From Actinobacteria bacterium HGW-Actinobacteria-7 (GTDB lineage: Bacteria > Actinomycetota > Coriobacteriia > Anaerosomatales > PHET01): a DNA stretch of 64,000 nucleotides. Location: the NCBI GenBank assembly GCA_002841275.1, contig PHET01000006.1, positions 44,696 to 108,695 on the forward strand, written 5' to 3'. The notes beneath the pieces are model-generated. The model did no database searches. It was not told the DNA's origin and saw only the letters and a list, made by a program, of their open reading frames with translations. Positions 30,018 to 40,911 of the stretch are shown here, piece after piece (position 1 is the first letter of the stretch; every line of letters starts with the position of its first letter). Both the position numbers and the translations under genes were made by a program.

Positions 30018-30166
30018 AGCGTTCGTACGCCGACCGCCGATGGTGATGGTTGCCCGAGCCCGCGAGTCTCAGCGCGCGTCTTGAGGGGGATACTCCTCTG
30101 TACCGAGCAGCGTGCCGCGGGCACTGCTCGCGTGTTCTGCGGAGGTTCAGTGACGGAGCCGGTGCG

Positions 30167-32209
30167 ATGAGCGAAGACGCAAGCACGCGTGAAGGCGAGA
30201 AGATCGGCCGCGAGGCCGCCGAGCAAGCTCTCGTGTCGAGCCGCGAGCTGCTTCAGTCCGTGATCAACGGCACAACTGACGCCGTTTACGTCAAGGACCT
30301 GGCCGGACGATACCTGCTGTTCAACCACGGTGCCGAACTGACCACAGGCAAGAGCGCGCAGGATGTGTTGGGCAAGGACGACACATTCCTCTTCCCGGCC
30401 GAGGAAGCCCGGATCGTCATGGACGCCGATCGGGAGGTCATCGAAGGCGGCGTACCGCGGACCTACGAAGAACACGTGACGGCCGCCGACGGGACGTTGC
30501 GACACTTTCTGTCGACGAAGGGACCTATCTTCGACAGCGAGCATCAGCCCTCTGGTCTGTTTGGGATCGCGCGCGACATCACCGAGCGCAAACGGATGGA
30601 AGAGGAGATTCGCGAGCGAGAGTACAAGTTCCGGCATCTCTTCGACCACAGCTCCGTGCCCATGTCGCTCACCGTACCCGACGGGCCGTTCGAACCGAAC
30701 GGCGCGCTGTGCGAGATGCTCGGGTACACGCGAGAGGAACTCTCGGATCAAGCGACGTGGATGTCGGTCTCGCACCCGGACGACGTTGCGGAGACTGGAC
30801 GTCAGATCGAGGTGCTGATTTCTGGCGAGCGCGCGGTTGCGCGTTTCGAGAAGCGGTTCATCCGCAAGAACGGAGAGATGGTGTGGGCCGACCTCAGTTC
30901 CTCGCTACGTCGGAACGCCGAGGGTGAACCGCTCTACCTGATGACGACGATCATCGACATCACCGCGCGGAGGCAGGCCGAAGACGAGTTGCGCGCGAGC
31001 GAGGAGAAGTTCCGCCGCATGTTCGAAGCCACCCCGAATGCCATGACCGTCCAGACCCGGGAGGGAGTCTTGTTGGACTGCAACGACGCGTTCTGCGACT
31101 ACGCGCAGCGGTCGCGTGAGGAGGTCATCGGTCGCACCACCTTGGAGCTGGGTCTGTGGACGAACGCCGGACAGCGGGAGACCATGCGGGACGCTCTAGC
31201 GAAAGACGGCCGAGTGGATGCGTTGGAGATCGGACTTCAGCGTCCCGACGGCGAGGTTCGGGCCATACAGCTCACCTCCCGATTGCTGATGTTGGGTTCC
31301 CAGCCGTTGGTGCTGGCGGTCGCCGACGACATCACCGAGCGCAAGGCTGCCGAAGATGAGGTCGTGCGGTACCGAGACCACCTTGAGGAGCTCGTCGATG
31401 CCCGCACGCGGGAGCTGTCCGAGGCCAACGCCAGGCTCGATGTAGCCAACGAGGCACTCCACTCCACGAACGCGAAACTCGTGAAAGCGACGGCTACGAA
31501 GGACGAGTTCCTCGCATGCATGAGCCACGAGCTGCGAACGCCACTCAACTCGATCATCGGATTCTCGGGAATCCTGATCGATGGGATGGCAGGCGAGGTC
31601 AACGCCGAGCAGAAGCGGCAGCTCGAGATGGTGCAGGGGTCCGGGAAACGGCTGCTGGGCCTGGTCAACGACATCCTTGACCTCTCGAAGATCGAGGCAG
31701 GCGCCGTGCTGGTCGAGCTTGCCGAGAACGACATCAACGAGATATGCAGCGAGTCGCTCGACTACATCCGCCCCGAGGCCGACCGCAAAGGCGTTGCTCT
31801 GCGATTCTCGCCGTGCCCCGAGAGGTGCACACGATGCGGGAACGCGCTCTTCGATCGGCCGAAGCTGCAGCAGATCCTGCTCAACTTGCTGGGAAATGCG
31901 GTCAAGTTCACCGATACGGGAGAGATCAGCCTGACCATCGATTGCGTTGGGGAGGCCGCCGTGCGCGTGACGGTGTCCGACACGGGGCGTGGCATCGCCG
32001 TCGAGTCGCTGGAGCGCATCTTCGGCGAGTTCGAGCGCGTGAAGTCAGGAGACGCGGTCGAAACGACCGGTACCGGACTCGGCCTGCCCATCGCCCGACG
32101 ACTCGCTCGCCTGATGGGCGGCGACGTCACCGTGACCAGCACGCTGGAAGTCGGTTCCCAGTTCACCGTCGAGCTGCCGCTGCGGTTCGCCGAGGACGCC
32201 CCGCAGTAG
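30167..32209 (+). CDS. multi-PAS sensor histidine kinase
   Basis: Three PAS domains, DEFLACMSHELRTPLNSIIGFSGILI H-box, LLGNAVKFTDTGEI, GTGLGLPIARRLARLMGG. Confidence 0.94.
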   Translation: MSEDASTREGEKIGREAAEQALVSSRELLQSVINGTTDAVYVKDLAGRYLLFNHGAELTTGKSAQDVLGKDDTFLFPAEEARIVMDADREVIEGGVPRTYEEHVTAADGTLRHFLSTKGPIFDSEHQPSGLFGIARDITERKRMEEEIREREYKFRHLFDHSSVPMSLTVPDGPFEPNGALCEMLGYTREELSDQATWMSVSHPDDVAETGRQIEVLISGERAVARFEKRFIRKNGEMVWADLSSSLRRNAEGEPLYLMTTIIDITARRQAEDELRASEEKFRRMFEATPNAMTVQTREGVLLDCNDAFCDYAQRSREEVIGRTTLELGLWTNAGQRETMRDALAKDGRVDALEIGLQRPDGEVRAIQLTSRLLMLGSQPLVLAVADDITERKAAEDEVVRYRDHLEELVDARTRELSEANARLDVANEALHSTNAKLVKATATKDEFLACMSHELRTPLNSIIGFSGILIDGMAGEVNAEQKRQLEMVQGSGKRLLGLVNDILDLSKIEAGAVLVELAENDINEICSESLDYIRPEADRKGVALRFSPCPERCTRCGNALFDRPKLQQILLNLLGNAVKFTDTGEISLTIDCVGEAAVRVTVSDTGRGIAVESLERIFGEFERVKSGDAVETTGTGLGLPIARRLARLMGGDVTVTSTLEVGSQFTVELPLRFAEDAPQ

Positions 32210-32230
32210 CGGGCGCGCGCAACAGGCCGC

Positions 32231-35200
32231 CTAGTCGACCACCCCGCTGACCGCTGCAATCGTCGCATCGACAATGGTCGAGACGCGCGCGAACACCCAC
32301 AGCGACTTGATCTGCGAGCGATGCGCGACGAGCAGGTCGTGGGTACCCACGGGCACGCTCGTTCGGGTCAGGAGCAGAATCGGACCGTGCCGGTAGCCGG
32401 TTGCTGACGCGGCAGAGAGCCCGTCGACGTACGAGTACTGGTCGACCAGCCCAACGAAGCCGTAGCTGATCCAGCCGCGCTTCAGCGCTTCGTTGGCGAC
32501 TACGACGGCGGTTGCAGCAGAGGTCGAACCGCCCCATCGGGTCACGGCGTCGACGCTGGGCAGACGCTTGAGCGCCCGCGCCACGCTGGAGGACACCACC
32601 GCGGTGTCGCCAGCGATGATCACCTCATCGATATCGAGCTCGCGGATGGCCCGCTCGGTATTGCCGCTCATCGTCGTGCGCGGGGAGAACAGAATCGGGA
32701 CCTTGAGGTTGTAGGCCAGAGCGGAGACCGTCTGAGCGTCGTAGAACGCGTCTGCACGCACCACGAACGCCTTGGTGACGCGGTTGTTGCCACGGAACAC
32801 CTCGATCTTGGCGGCGACGTTGCGTGCGACCTCGTAGCGGTTGGCGCCGGAGATCCGCGTCACCGAGAAGCCACAGAGCTTCAGCTTGGTGGTGACCGCC
32901 GAACTGACCGAGCTCGAGTTGCCAACGACGTAGACGCTCTTGGCGCCAAGGCGCCTCAGCTCGGTGACCAGGCCCGGGGCCAGCGAGCCGTGTCGCGTGA
33001 GCAGCACCGGTGAACGGAACGTGCCCGCCAAGCCTGACGCGGCCAGCGCGTCGTCCCACCGTTCGCCGCTGGCGATCACCACGCGCGGCGACTTATTCGC
33101 CGGGAAGGTGGAGCGCGAGGAGGCCAGCGCGAGCCGGTATCTGTCGCGCCCGTCGATCCTGCGAACCTTGGTGATGGCTGGTGCGGTGTTGGTGACGGTG
33201 AGGGCGAATTCCGCGCTGCCGGAGCCGCCGTCCTTGTCGGTCACGGTGACGTTCACCGTGTAGTCGCCGGGTAGTGCATAGGTGTGACTGCCCAGAACAT
33301 CGCCCGAGCCGCTCGACTCATCGACCACGCCGGGACTTGTGGTCCCGTCGCCCCATTCAATGACTGCCGTGTGCGTATCCAAGACGCCCGGGTCAGTGAA
33401 GCTTGCGAGTGTGGTCGTGGTGATGCTGAGCAGGCCGTTCAGGCCCACCGATCGCGGCGTCGTGGCCTCGACCGAGGGCGCCACGTTGAGCACGGTGAGG
33501 GTAGCTGCAGAGACGCTCCTGCCGCCTCGGCCGTCATCGACGCCCACAGCGACCTCGCGCTCGCCGTTGTCGGCGAGACGCAGTGACAGCGTCCGGTTGT
33601 CCATCAGGGCCGACCCGACACTCTCGCCATCGAGCGTCCACGAGAAGGACAGCGCGTTTCCGTCGGGGTCGGTCGATGCGGATGCGTCCAGCGAGACCAG
33701 GGCGCCTTCGTAGGCGGTGTAGGGGCCACCTGCATCCGCCACAGGTGGATTGTTGAGCTCGACGTTCACAGCGAAGGTCGCGGTCGTCTCGTCAGCGCCG
33801 TCATCGACCGTGACCAGTGCCTCGTAGATGCCAGGCGCGGCGTAGGTGTGGGTCGCATCGACCGAGCCGGCCTGCGCTTCACCGTTGCCACCAGGGCTCG
33901 TCACACGCAGCGTGGCAGGTGCGAGGGTTCCATCGCCCCAGTCGATCGTTGCCGTGAGAGCGTCGTCCCAGCCGGCGTCCGAGAAGCTCAGACCTTCGGA
34001 CTGCCAGGGAAGGCCCACGGTCGTGGTCGAGGTACCCGGCACGCTCACCGACGGCGTGACGTTGGCGACCGTTACCGTGAACGTGTCTGCAACAGACTGG
34101 CCGCCAGCCGTCAGGTGCACGGTGGCGTCGTAGGTGCCGTAGGTCCCGTACGCGTGCGCGGCCTCAACGGTACCGGTGGTGCCGGTGCCGCCGCATGCGC
34201 CGTCACTCGTCGTCCCGTCGCCCCACTCGATGGTCGCAGTCGCACCCGTCGCGTCGCCTGCCGAGAAGTCCGCGGTGACCGAGGCGACCTGTCCCTCGCT
34301 GACCGCGAGGTCCTCGCCCGCGGCGACCGCAGGCGAGGAGCCGGTCGAGCCGACCCGCAGGAACGCGGTGAGCTCGGTCCAGTAGGTCTCCACGCCCGCG
34401 CCCGCGTAAACCAGCCCGGACGTGCACGCGAGCACCGTCTGCTCGTAGGTATCCTCCTTGGGCGGGTCAAGCGACGTGACCTCCGGGTCTGCCCATGACC
34501 CTCCGAAGTCGGTGCTGGTGAACACAGCGAGCCGCTTGCTGTTGCCCTGGCCGGAGTCGCCCTCCTGCCAATGTTCGTAGATCTGCGTGGCGACATAGAG
34601 GCTGTCGCCCTGGGCGCGCACCTTCGTGTAGAGCGTGTCGCCCCACGGTGCGCTGTTGTTGACCGTCACGTCTGCCAGCAGATCGATAGGCGTTGCGAAC
34701 GTCTGCCCACCATCGGTGCTGTTCATCGAGTACAGCGGGAACCGATAGACCCCCGGCGAGACCTGTACGCGACCGCGCCAGAGGGCCGCCGCCTTGTCTC
34801 CGCTAGCCAGCAGTCTCGGCCCGCCGATACTCGAGTCGACCTCCGCCGAGAGGCCCGAATCCGTCGCGGCCCCAAACGTGGCTCCGTAGTCGCCACTCGA
34901 TGCGACCTTGAGACCGCTCGACGTGCTTGAGTTGTAGTAGAGGGCCGCCACATGGACGTTCTGGCCATCAGCGGCCACCGACGGGTAGTACACGTCGTGC
35001 ACTACGACCTCAGGTGCCGAGAAGTTCTCTCCACCATCGTGGCTGTACATGACCGCGGCATCACCCGGATAGGCGTCATCGCCCCGATAGCAGGTGACGT
35101 AGACATCGTCCCCCTGGGCACAGAACTGGCCTTGCCCTATCGCACCCACACCGTTCCACGGTCCACTGGCGACCACGGTCGGGGCACTCCAGGTGGTTCC

Positions 35201-38200
35201 TCCGTTGGTGCTCTTGAACAGCCATATCTCCATCGCGCTGGCTGAGGCCACTACGTTGGCGAGCACGTAGATGTTCTCGCCCTGAACCACCATCTTCGGC
35301 TCCTGCACGTTCGGGTACGCCGGGGAGGCCTTGGATGTGGTGACCACGGTGCTCGTCTCAAGCGACGCCCCGCCGTCCGTGCTCTTGCGGAACACGAGCT
35401 TGCGATTGGCGGAGTCGATTCGCTCGAAGGACAGGGTGTAGATAGTTTCGCCTTCGAAAGTGAACACCTGCATCTCGATGGGGTCTTCCGAGCCGCCGTC
35501 GAGATCCATCGGACCGCTCATGTCGACCGCTGGCCCCCACGTCGTGCCGCGGTCCGTGCTCTTCATGACGCGCAGGTGGTCTTTGGGGTCCCATAGATCG
35601 TTCTCATCGATCCAGCCCGCGTACACGGTGTCGCCGCTGGCCCCAATGGTCCACTTCGTCTTGTCGAGGCCGTTCGAGCCTGGCGGTGCCGGGAAGCCCA
35701 GAACCGGCCCCCACGTGGGCACACCGCCGCCGCCGGTACCAGTGGGCACGACCGGCCGGATCGCGAACACGCCCGAGAGGTCCTCACCCGAGTTCACGCC
35801 GTCGGTCGCGATGACCTTCATGCGGGCCTTCTCGGTGACGAGCTGCCGCGTCGCGGCGAACTCGCAGGTCGTGTCGGTGGTCTCACCGCAGAGGGGCGCC
35901 CAACTCACGCCGGCGTCGATTGAGAGCATCGGCAGGTAGGAGAGCGTGCCGCCGTCTGTGTCGGCACCGATCCAACTCGCGGTGACCGTCTCACCCACGC
36001 TGTAGGTCGCACCCGCCGTTGGCGACGAGAGCGTCACCGTGGGGGCGTTCGACGAGACCAGCAGCGTGTCGATCAGGGTGCCCTCGTAGACAAGCTCGAT
36101 CTTCTCGGCACCGGTGACCCAGGGAACCTTCACCGAGAAGGACGTGGCGTCGCCCTGGGTGATGCCTGAGAGGCCCGCGCCGGTGTGGGTGAACGATGGG
36201 TTGAAGCCCGCGGAGTCGAGCACCGCATCGGCGCCGTCCTTGAAGACGAGCTGGAGGTCGCCGACGGTCCCCAGTTCGACATCGGCCTCACTATCGAACC
36301 GGTAGGCCGGGTCGAGCGCGCCCGTCATCGCTGCGCGGTCGATCTCGCCGGTGAGTAGCACGACGTCCGGGTCGGGTGCGCCTGCTTTCAGGTAATCCAT
36401 GAGCAGGTAGTAGCTCACAGGGCCGATCCAGGCGTTGGCCACGGCGGTGTACTGCATCATGTCGAACGTCGGGCTCTTGGGGTCGCCGATTCCGATCTCG
36501 CCGCGCGATGCCGAATAGCCGGTCGCCACCCGCCGGTCGAAGTGGCCCGAGTTGTCGCCCGGCATGTCGCCGGGGGTGCCGGGCGGTATCAACCCGTAGG
36601 TGTGGGCGATCTCGTGTCCGCCGATCTGTGCGGGCTGCCCGACTTCTTCGATGCCGACGTGCGTTTTGGTCATGCCGAACGGTGCGAGACCAACGGCGTC
36701 CTTGTTCTTGGGTTCGACATGATCCTTGAACCACGTGGGATGCACGAACCCCAGTACCGTCTCATGTCCTGTCAGCTGTGCAAGTTGTACCAGCTGCTCC
36801 TCCATATCGTTGTACTGGTCGGACGTCAGGTCATGACCTGGCGTGTAGCCGTCCAGCTTGGGCGTCCAGTTGAAGGTGGGCCTGCTCTGGGAGAGCCAGT
36901 GCTGATCGTCGATCGGGTACGTCTCGGCGATGAACCTGCCCCAACTGCCGACTGCCGAGTAGAACGCAGCGGTATCCGGCCCCTTGTCGCCCGGCAATAC
37001 GACCGGCACGTACAGGCAATCGAGCTTCTGGGTTTCCACGATGGCGCGCGAGCTCAGCTCTGCCTCGTTGTCCGCACGCTCTGATTCCGATGGGGAGTTG
37101 TCGGGGTTGAGCGTCGCGCTGGCAGAGACCGAGTCGCCGGTGAGCAGGACGTTCTCGAAGTAGACCGCCTTGTTGTCGTATGGCGCGAGCGTGACGTCCT
37201 TCGTCATCACCGTCTGGGCCGGCGCACCGCCGGTGACCTGCGTGTAGCGCAGCTCGACTTGTGTGGTGACCTGCTCGTCGTAGCCGTTGGCGACATCGAG
37301 CCGGAAGGTGGTCTTCTTGTCCTTGGCGAGGCGCTGTGTGGGCGAGTCGTCCCATGGCGCCTGCACCACCTGAAGGTGCTCGAGCGCGAGGTTGTTCTCG
37401 GCGATTGCGGCGAGTCGCTTCGTGTACAGATCGCAGTGGACGTCACCGTTCTCGTAGCGCAGGTTTCCGCCCCACACCGCCTGGACGGCCGGCGTATCGG
37501 TCGCCCCGTTGGAGGCGAGTCGGATGCCGCCCGAGTCCCCTGTCCATGTGCCCAGGTTCACCGCCGAGCCGAACGTGACGCCACCGTCACGGCTCACGGC
37601 CTCGAGCGCGCAAGCGGCTTGTTCGTCCCACCAGCCCAAGGCGACAAGACCACCGGTGCCAGCGACGGTCGCGAGGCCAGCGAGGTAGTTGGAGTGCCCC
37701 GAGAGCGCATAGATCTGCTTCTGGTCGGTGAGGCCTCCGCCGGTCCTGACCCGTCCGATGCACACGTGCTCTGATCCGCCATCGATTCCAGCAGGCATGT
37801 CGACCCACGTGGCCATGAACGATTCGCCGGTCCATGCGATCTCCGGCGCACTCTGGTTCATCCCTTCACCGAAGGCCAGTGATGTCCTGGCGCCCGACAT
37901 CGTCGATGTGGTCAGCACCGACGCATATGCGTAGTGACGGCTTGACGCGAGGGTCTGCCACGCGACACACAGGCGGCCATCGGGGGATGCGGCCATCTGC
38001 ATGAAGCCACCGCCGAGGTCGCTGAAGCTTCCGCGCGTCTCGGCTCCGGTCGAAGCCGAGCGGCTGTAGAGCTTGATCTTGTCGGCCGTCGGGTATGCGA
38101 CGTAGGCGTAGTTGCCATGAGCGGCGAGTGCGCGGTCGCCCGGCTGGTCCGATGCGTTCGCCTCGATGTCGGTCTCCATGAAGGTGGAACCGGCGTCGCG

Positions 38201-39103
38201 GCTCGTCGCGAGGACGAGGGGATTGCCGCCGGACTTCGCGGCCTGGAAGAGCACGAAGACGTTGTGGTTCTCGCCGTCTGTGGTGGCGGCCAGCTCGGGT
38301 TCTGAGCTATCCACGACTCCGGTCCCGAGCATGTCCAAGGACCAAGAGTGCGCCGAACCGCCTGCCCTGCTCGTGGCCAGCATGGCCCGGCTTCCCCACG
38401 GATCACTCGAGGAGGGCCTTACGTACTGCCTCCACGCGACGTACACGTTGAGCCCGTCGACAGCGATCTTGGGATACTGGCAGTCGCCACCACCGGCTAG
38501 TCCTAAGTCGTTGGCATTAGGCAGTCGTCGCGGCGTCTCGTAGTTGGCCCCGCCGTCGAGACTGCGGGCGAACCAGGTTTCGAGCGCGCCGCCGTTGCGG
38601 TAACACCATGCGACGTAGACGGTACGCCCCACGGTTTTGATGTCCTGCATGCCCGAGCGGCCTGGCTGCAGACTCAGCCGCGATGGCAACGAGGCGGGAA
38701 CCACCGTGACCTTCACGGTGTCGGTGCCGCTGTCCACGCCGCCGCCGACCGTCAATTCGAACTCCAGCTCGGTGGCCGATGCCACGAGCGGCGCGAAGAA
38801 CTCGACTGTGGGACGGTTGGGATTGACGCCCGCCAGCGTCACGGAGGGGCCGCCGACTTGCGTCCACGAATAGCTGGGCGAGTAGCCCGATGGGACGGTA
38901 CTTGCACTGCCGTCGAGCACCACGCGCGTGCCGGACGGCACGGTGCGGTCAGCTCCGGCTTTGGCTATAGGGGGCGTGGCTGCCGCTGCCGGCACGACGG
39001 GCACCACCAGATTGGCAAGAAGCATCAAGGTCACAGCGGACGAGACGATGCGGCGTCTCATCTCGGCGTACCGACTGTGCGCGATCTTCGTTGCGTAGTT
39101 CAT
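32231..39103 (-). CDS. giant secreted surface protein: PKD-like and BNR/sialidase-like repeats, HExxH motif, C-terminal cell-wall-binding (CWB2) repeats
   Basis: Signal peptide; GGHEIAHTYGL; TATIEWGDGTTSDG PKD repeats; RIDGRDRYRLALASSRSTFP...VVIASGERWDDALAASGLAG CWB2 repeats. Confidence 0.88.
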   Translation of the reverse strand: MNYATKIAHSRYAEMRRRIVSSAVTLMLLANLVVPVVPAAAATPPIAKAGADRTVPSGTRVVLDGSASTVPSGYSPSYSWTQVGGPSVTLAGVNPNRPTVEFFAPLVASATELEFELTVGGGVDSGTDTVKVTVVPASLPSRLSLQPGRSGMQDIKTVGRTVYVAWCYRNGGALETWFARSLDGGANYETPRRLPNANDLGLAGGGDCQYPKIAVDGLNVYVAWRQYVRPSSSDPWGSRAMLATSRAGGSAHSWSLDMLGTGVVDSSEPELAATTDGENHNVFVLFQAAKSGGNPLVLATSRDAGSTFMETDIEANASDQPGDRALAAHGNYAYVAYPTADKIKLYSRSASTGAETRGSFSDLGGGFMQMAASPDGRLCVAWQTLASSRHYAYASVLTTSTMSGARTSLAFGEGMNQSAPEIAWTGESFMATWVDMPAGIDGGSEHVCIGRVRTGGGLTDQKQIYALSGHSNYLAGLATVAGTGGLVALGWWDEQAACALEAVSRDGGVTFGSAVNLGTWTGDSGGIRLASNGATDTPAVQAVWGGNLRYENGDVHCDLYTKRLAAIAENNLALEHLQVVQAPWDDSPTQRLAKDKKTTFRLDVANGYDEQVTTQVELRYTQVTGGAPAQTVMTKDVTLAPYDNKAVYFENVLLTGDSVSASATLNPDNSPSESERADNEAELSSRAIVETQKLDCLYVPVVLPGDKGPDTAAFYSAVGSWGRFIAETYPIDDQHWLSQSRPTFNWTPKLDGYTPGHDLTSDQYNDMEEQLVQLAQLTGHETVLGFVHPTWFKDHVEPKNKDAVGLAPFGMTKTHVGIEEVGQPAQIGGHEIAHTYGLIPPGTPGDMPGDNSGHFDRRVATGYSASRGEIGIGDPKSPTFDMMQYTAVANAWIGPVSYYLLMDYLKAGAPDPDVVLLTGEIDRAAMTGALDPAYRFDSEADVELGTVGDLQLVFKDGADAVLDSAGFNPSFTHTGAGLSGITQGDATSFSVKVPWVTGAEKIELVYEGTLIDTLLVSSNAPTVTLSSPTAGATYSVGETVTASWIGADTDGGTLSYLPMLSIDAGVSWAPLCGETTDTTCEFAATRQLVTEKARMKVIATDGVNSGEDLSGVFAIRPVVPTGTGGGGVPTWGPVLGFPAPPGSNGLDKTKWTIGASGDTVYAGWIDENDLWDPKDHLRVMKSTDRGTTWGPAVDMSGPMDLDGGSEDPIEMQVFTFEGETIYTLSFERIDSANRKLVFRKSTDGGASLETSTVVTTSKASPAYPNVQEPKMVVQGENIYVLANVVASASAMEIWLFKSTNGGTTWSAPTVVASGPWNGVGAIGQGQFCAQGDDVYVTCYRGDDAYPGDAAVMYSHDGGENFSAPEVVVHDVYYPSVAADGQNVHVAALYYNSSTSSGLKVASSGDYGATFGAATDSGLSAEVDSSIGGPRLLASGDKAAALWRGRVQVSPGVYRFPLYSMNSTDGGQTFATPIDLLADVTVNNSAPWGDTLYTKVRAQGDSLYVATQIYEHWQEGDSGQGNSKRLAVFTSTDFGGSWADPEVTSLDPPKEDTYEQTVLACTSGLVYAGAGVETYWTELTAFLRVGSTGSSPAVAAGEDLAVSEGQVASVTADFSAGDATGATATIEWGDGTTSDGACGGTGTTGTVEAAHAYGTYGTYDATVHLTAGGQSVADTFTVTVANVTPSVSVPGTSTTTVGLPWQSEGLSFSDAGWDDALTATIDWGDGTLAPATLRVTSPGGNGEAQAGSVDATHTYAAPGIYEALVTVDDGADETTATFAVNVELNNPPVADAGGPYTAYEGALVSLDASASTDPDGNALSFSWTLDGESVGSALMDNRTLSLRLADNGEREVAVGVDDGRGGRSVSAATLTVLNVAPSVEATTPRSVGLNGLLSITTTTLASFTDPGVLDTHTAVIEWGDGTTSPGVVDESSGSGDVLGSHTYALPGDYTVNVTVTDKDGGSGSAEFALTVTNTAPAITKVRRIDGRDRYRLALASSRSTFPANKSPRVVIASGERWDDALAASGLAGTFRSPVLLTRHGSLAPGLVTELRRLGAKSVYVVGNSSSVSSAVTTKLKLCGFSVTRISGANRYEVARNVAAKIEVFRGNNRVTKAFVVRADAFYDAQTVSALAYNLKVPILFSPRTTMSGNTERAIRELDIDEVIIAGDTAVVSSSVARALKRLPSVDAVTRWGGSTSAATAVVVANEALKRGWISYGFVGLVDQYSYVDGLSAASATGYRHGPILLLTRTSVPVGTHDLLVAHRSQIKSLWVFARVSTIVDATIAAVSGVVD

Positions 39104-39271
39104 GGCAGCTCCCCCCGAAGCAGGCCGTGCCCTTCCAGAGACTCTTGACGCCTCTTTCGCGAAGCGTACGCCGCGATGAGGAACCGGACAAGATTTCGAG
39201 GCTTGCACGGCGTTTGCTCCCGTATCCGCAGTGGTGCCGTGGAGTCATCGCGCTTGAGAGGGTGTGGTGTC

Positions 39272-39982
39272 GTGAGCCGTCGTCGTCGCTCGGTCACAGG
39301 GGCGCTCGTTGCGGCAGCGCTTGTCTCGGCGCTGCTCTCTGGCTGCGGCTTTCTGGGTCTGGCCGGGAATGAAACACGTAGCGTGGATGCGACCACGTTG
39401 GCGAATATCCGAGGAGGCGAAGACGTGGCGACCATCTATCTGGCTGGCGGCTGCTTCTGGGGCGTCGAGAAGTATATGTCCGAGGTCAACGGCGTCCTGA
39501 ACGCCGAGGCCGGCTATGCAAACGGCAACACCGACTCCCCAACGTATGGGGACGTGAGCTCAGGTCGTTCCGGCTACACCGAGACCGTGCGCGTCGACTA
39601 CGACTCCACAGTCGCGCCGCTACCGTTCCTGCTCGATCTGTTCTACAAGGCTATCGACCCCACGTCGCTCAACAGACAGGGCAACGACGTGGGCACGCAG
39701 TACCGCAGCGGCATCTATTACAGCGATCCCGCGGACCGAGCGGTCATCGAGCGCTCGCTGGCGCAGCTCCAGGAAGGCTACGACAAGCCCATCGCTGTCG
39801 AGGCCCGACCCCTGACGAGCTACACCCCTGCCGAGGAGTACCACCAGGACTATCTCGACAAGAATCCGGGGGGTTACTGCCACATCAGCCCGGGCCTGTT
39901 CAAGGATGCGGCTGCCGCGAAGCCTGATGCATCGCAGCTGCCCACGGCCGGGGCCGGGTCTCAGGACACCACGACTGAGTGA
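39272..39982 (+). CDS. msrA: peptide methionine sulfoxide reductase A, predicted lipoprotein
   Basis: Lipobox-like ALVSALLSGCG; IYLAGGCFWGVEKYMSEV, AEEYHQDYLDKNPGGYCHI. Confidence 0.92.
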   Translation: MSRRRRSVTGALVAAALVSALLSGCGFLGLAGNETRSVDATTLANIRGGEDVATIYLAGGCFWGVEKYMSEVNGVLNAEAGYANGNTDSPTYGDVSSGRSGYTETVRVDYDSTVAPLPFLLDLFYKAIDPTSLNRQGNDVGTQYRSGIYYSDPADRAVIERSLAQLQEGYDKPIAVEARPLTSYTPAEEYHQDYLDKNPGGYCHISPGLFKDAAAAKPDASQLPTAGAGSQDTTTE

Positions 39983-40042
39983 GGCGCGTGCCCGGTAGAC
40001 GGTATACTGGCGCGAAACTCAGCTCGAGTGATGGAGCGCTGC

Positions 40043-40888
40043 ATGCCCAAGCCATCTAAGACGATCATCAACCTCGCCCCGGTTGGCATGATTCCCACGA
40101 AGGCCATGAGCGAGGCGGTGCCCATCACGCCTGCCGAGATCATCGATGACGTCAAATGGTGCGTGCCGCTGGGCGTCTCGATGGTCCACCTTCACGCTCG
40201 TGATGCCGCCGGCGCTCCCACACCCGACGGCGATGTCTTCGCTCGGATCATCGGAGGTATCCGAGAAACCCACCCAGACCTCGTTGTGACCGTGACGACC
40301 AGCGGGCGGACCTACTCGGAGTTCGAGGAGCGCTCGGCTGCCCTGCGCCTTGAGGGCGATCTGAAGCCGGACATGGCGAGCCTCACGCTGAGTTCGGTCA
40401 ACTTCAACAGAACCGCCAGCATGCGCAGCCCGGACATGATTATGCGCCTTGCCGAGGCGATGCAGAGCAAGGGCATCAAGCCCGAACTCGAGGTCTTCGA
40501 CCTGGGCATGGTGAACTACGCGCACTACCTCATCAAGAAGGGCCTGCTCGAGCCGCCTTACTTCTTCAACATCATCTTGGGCAACATCGCGGCAGCTCAG
40601 GCAAGACTGCACCATCTGGGCATCATCGTTTCCGAGCTGCCCGACGATTCCTTCTACTGCGTGGCGGGCATCGGGGATGCGCAGCTCGATATGAACGCGC
40701 TGGGGTTGATCATGGGCAACGGCGCGCGCGTGGGCCTCGAGGACAACATCTGGTACGACCAGGCGCGCACGGTCCCCGCAAGCAACGCCAGTCTGGTGGA
40801 ACGTGTGGCGGGGGTTGCTCGGAGTCTCGAACGCGAGGTCGCGACCGCGCAAGACGTCCGAGGATACCTAGACCTCCCCAGCCGGTAG
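40043..40888 (+). CDS. BKACE / DUF849 beta-keto acid cleavage enzyme family
   Basis: NLAPVGMIPTKAMSEAVPITPAEIIDDV, GVSMVHLHARDAAGAPTPDGDVF, IMGNGARVGLEDNIWYD. Confidence 0.9.
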   Translation: MPKPSKTIINLAPVGMIPTKAMSEAVPITPAEIIDDVKWCVPLGVSMVHLHARDAAGAPTPDGDVFARIIGGIRETHPDLVVTVTTSGRTYSEFEERSAALRLEGDLKPDMASLTLSSVNFNRTASMRSPDMIMRLAEAMQSKGIKPELEVFDLGMVNYAHYLIKKGLLEPPYFFNIILGNIAAAQARLHHLGIIVSELPDDSFYCVAGIGDAQLDMNALGLIMGNGARVGLEDNIWYDQARTVPASNASLVERVAGVARSLEREVATAQDVRGYLDLPSR

Positions 40889-40911
40889 TTGGCCCGCAGC
40901 GCCGGAACCTG

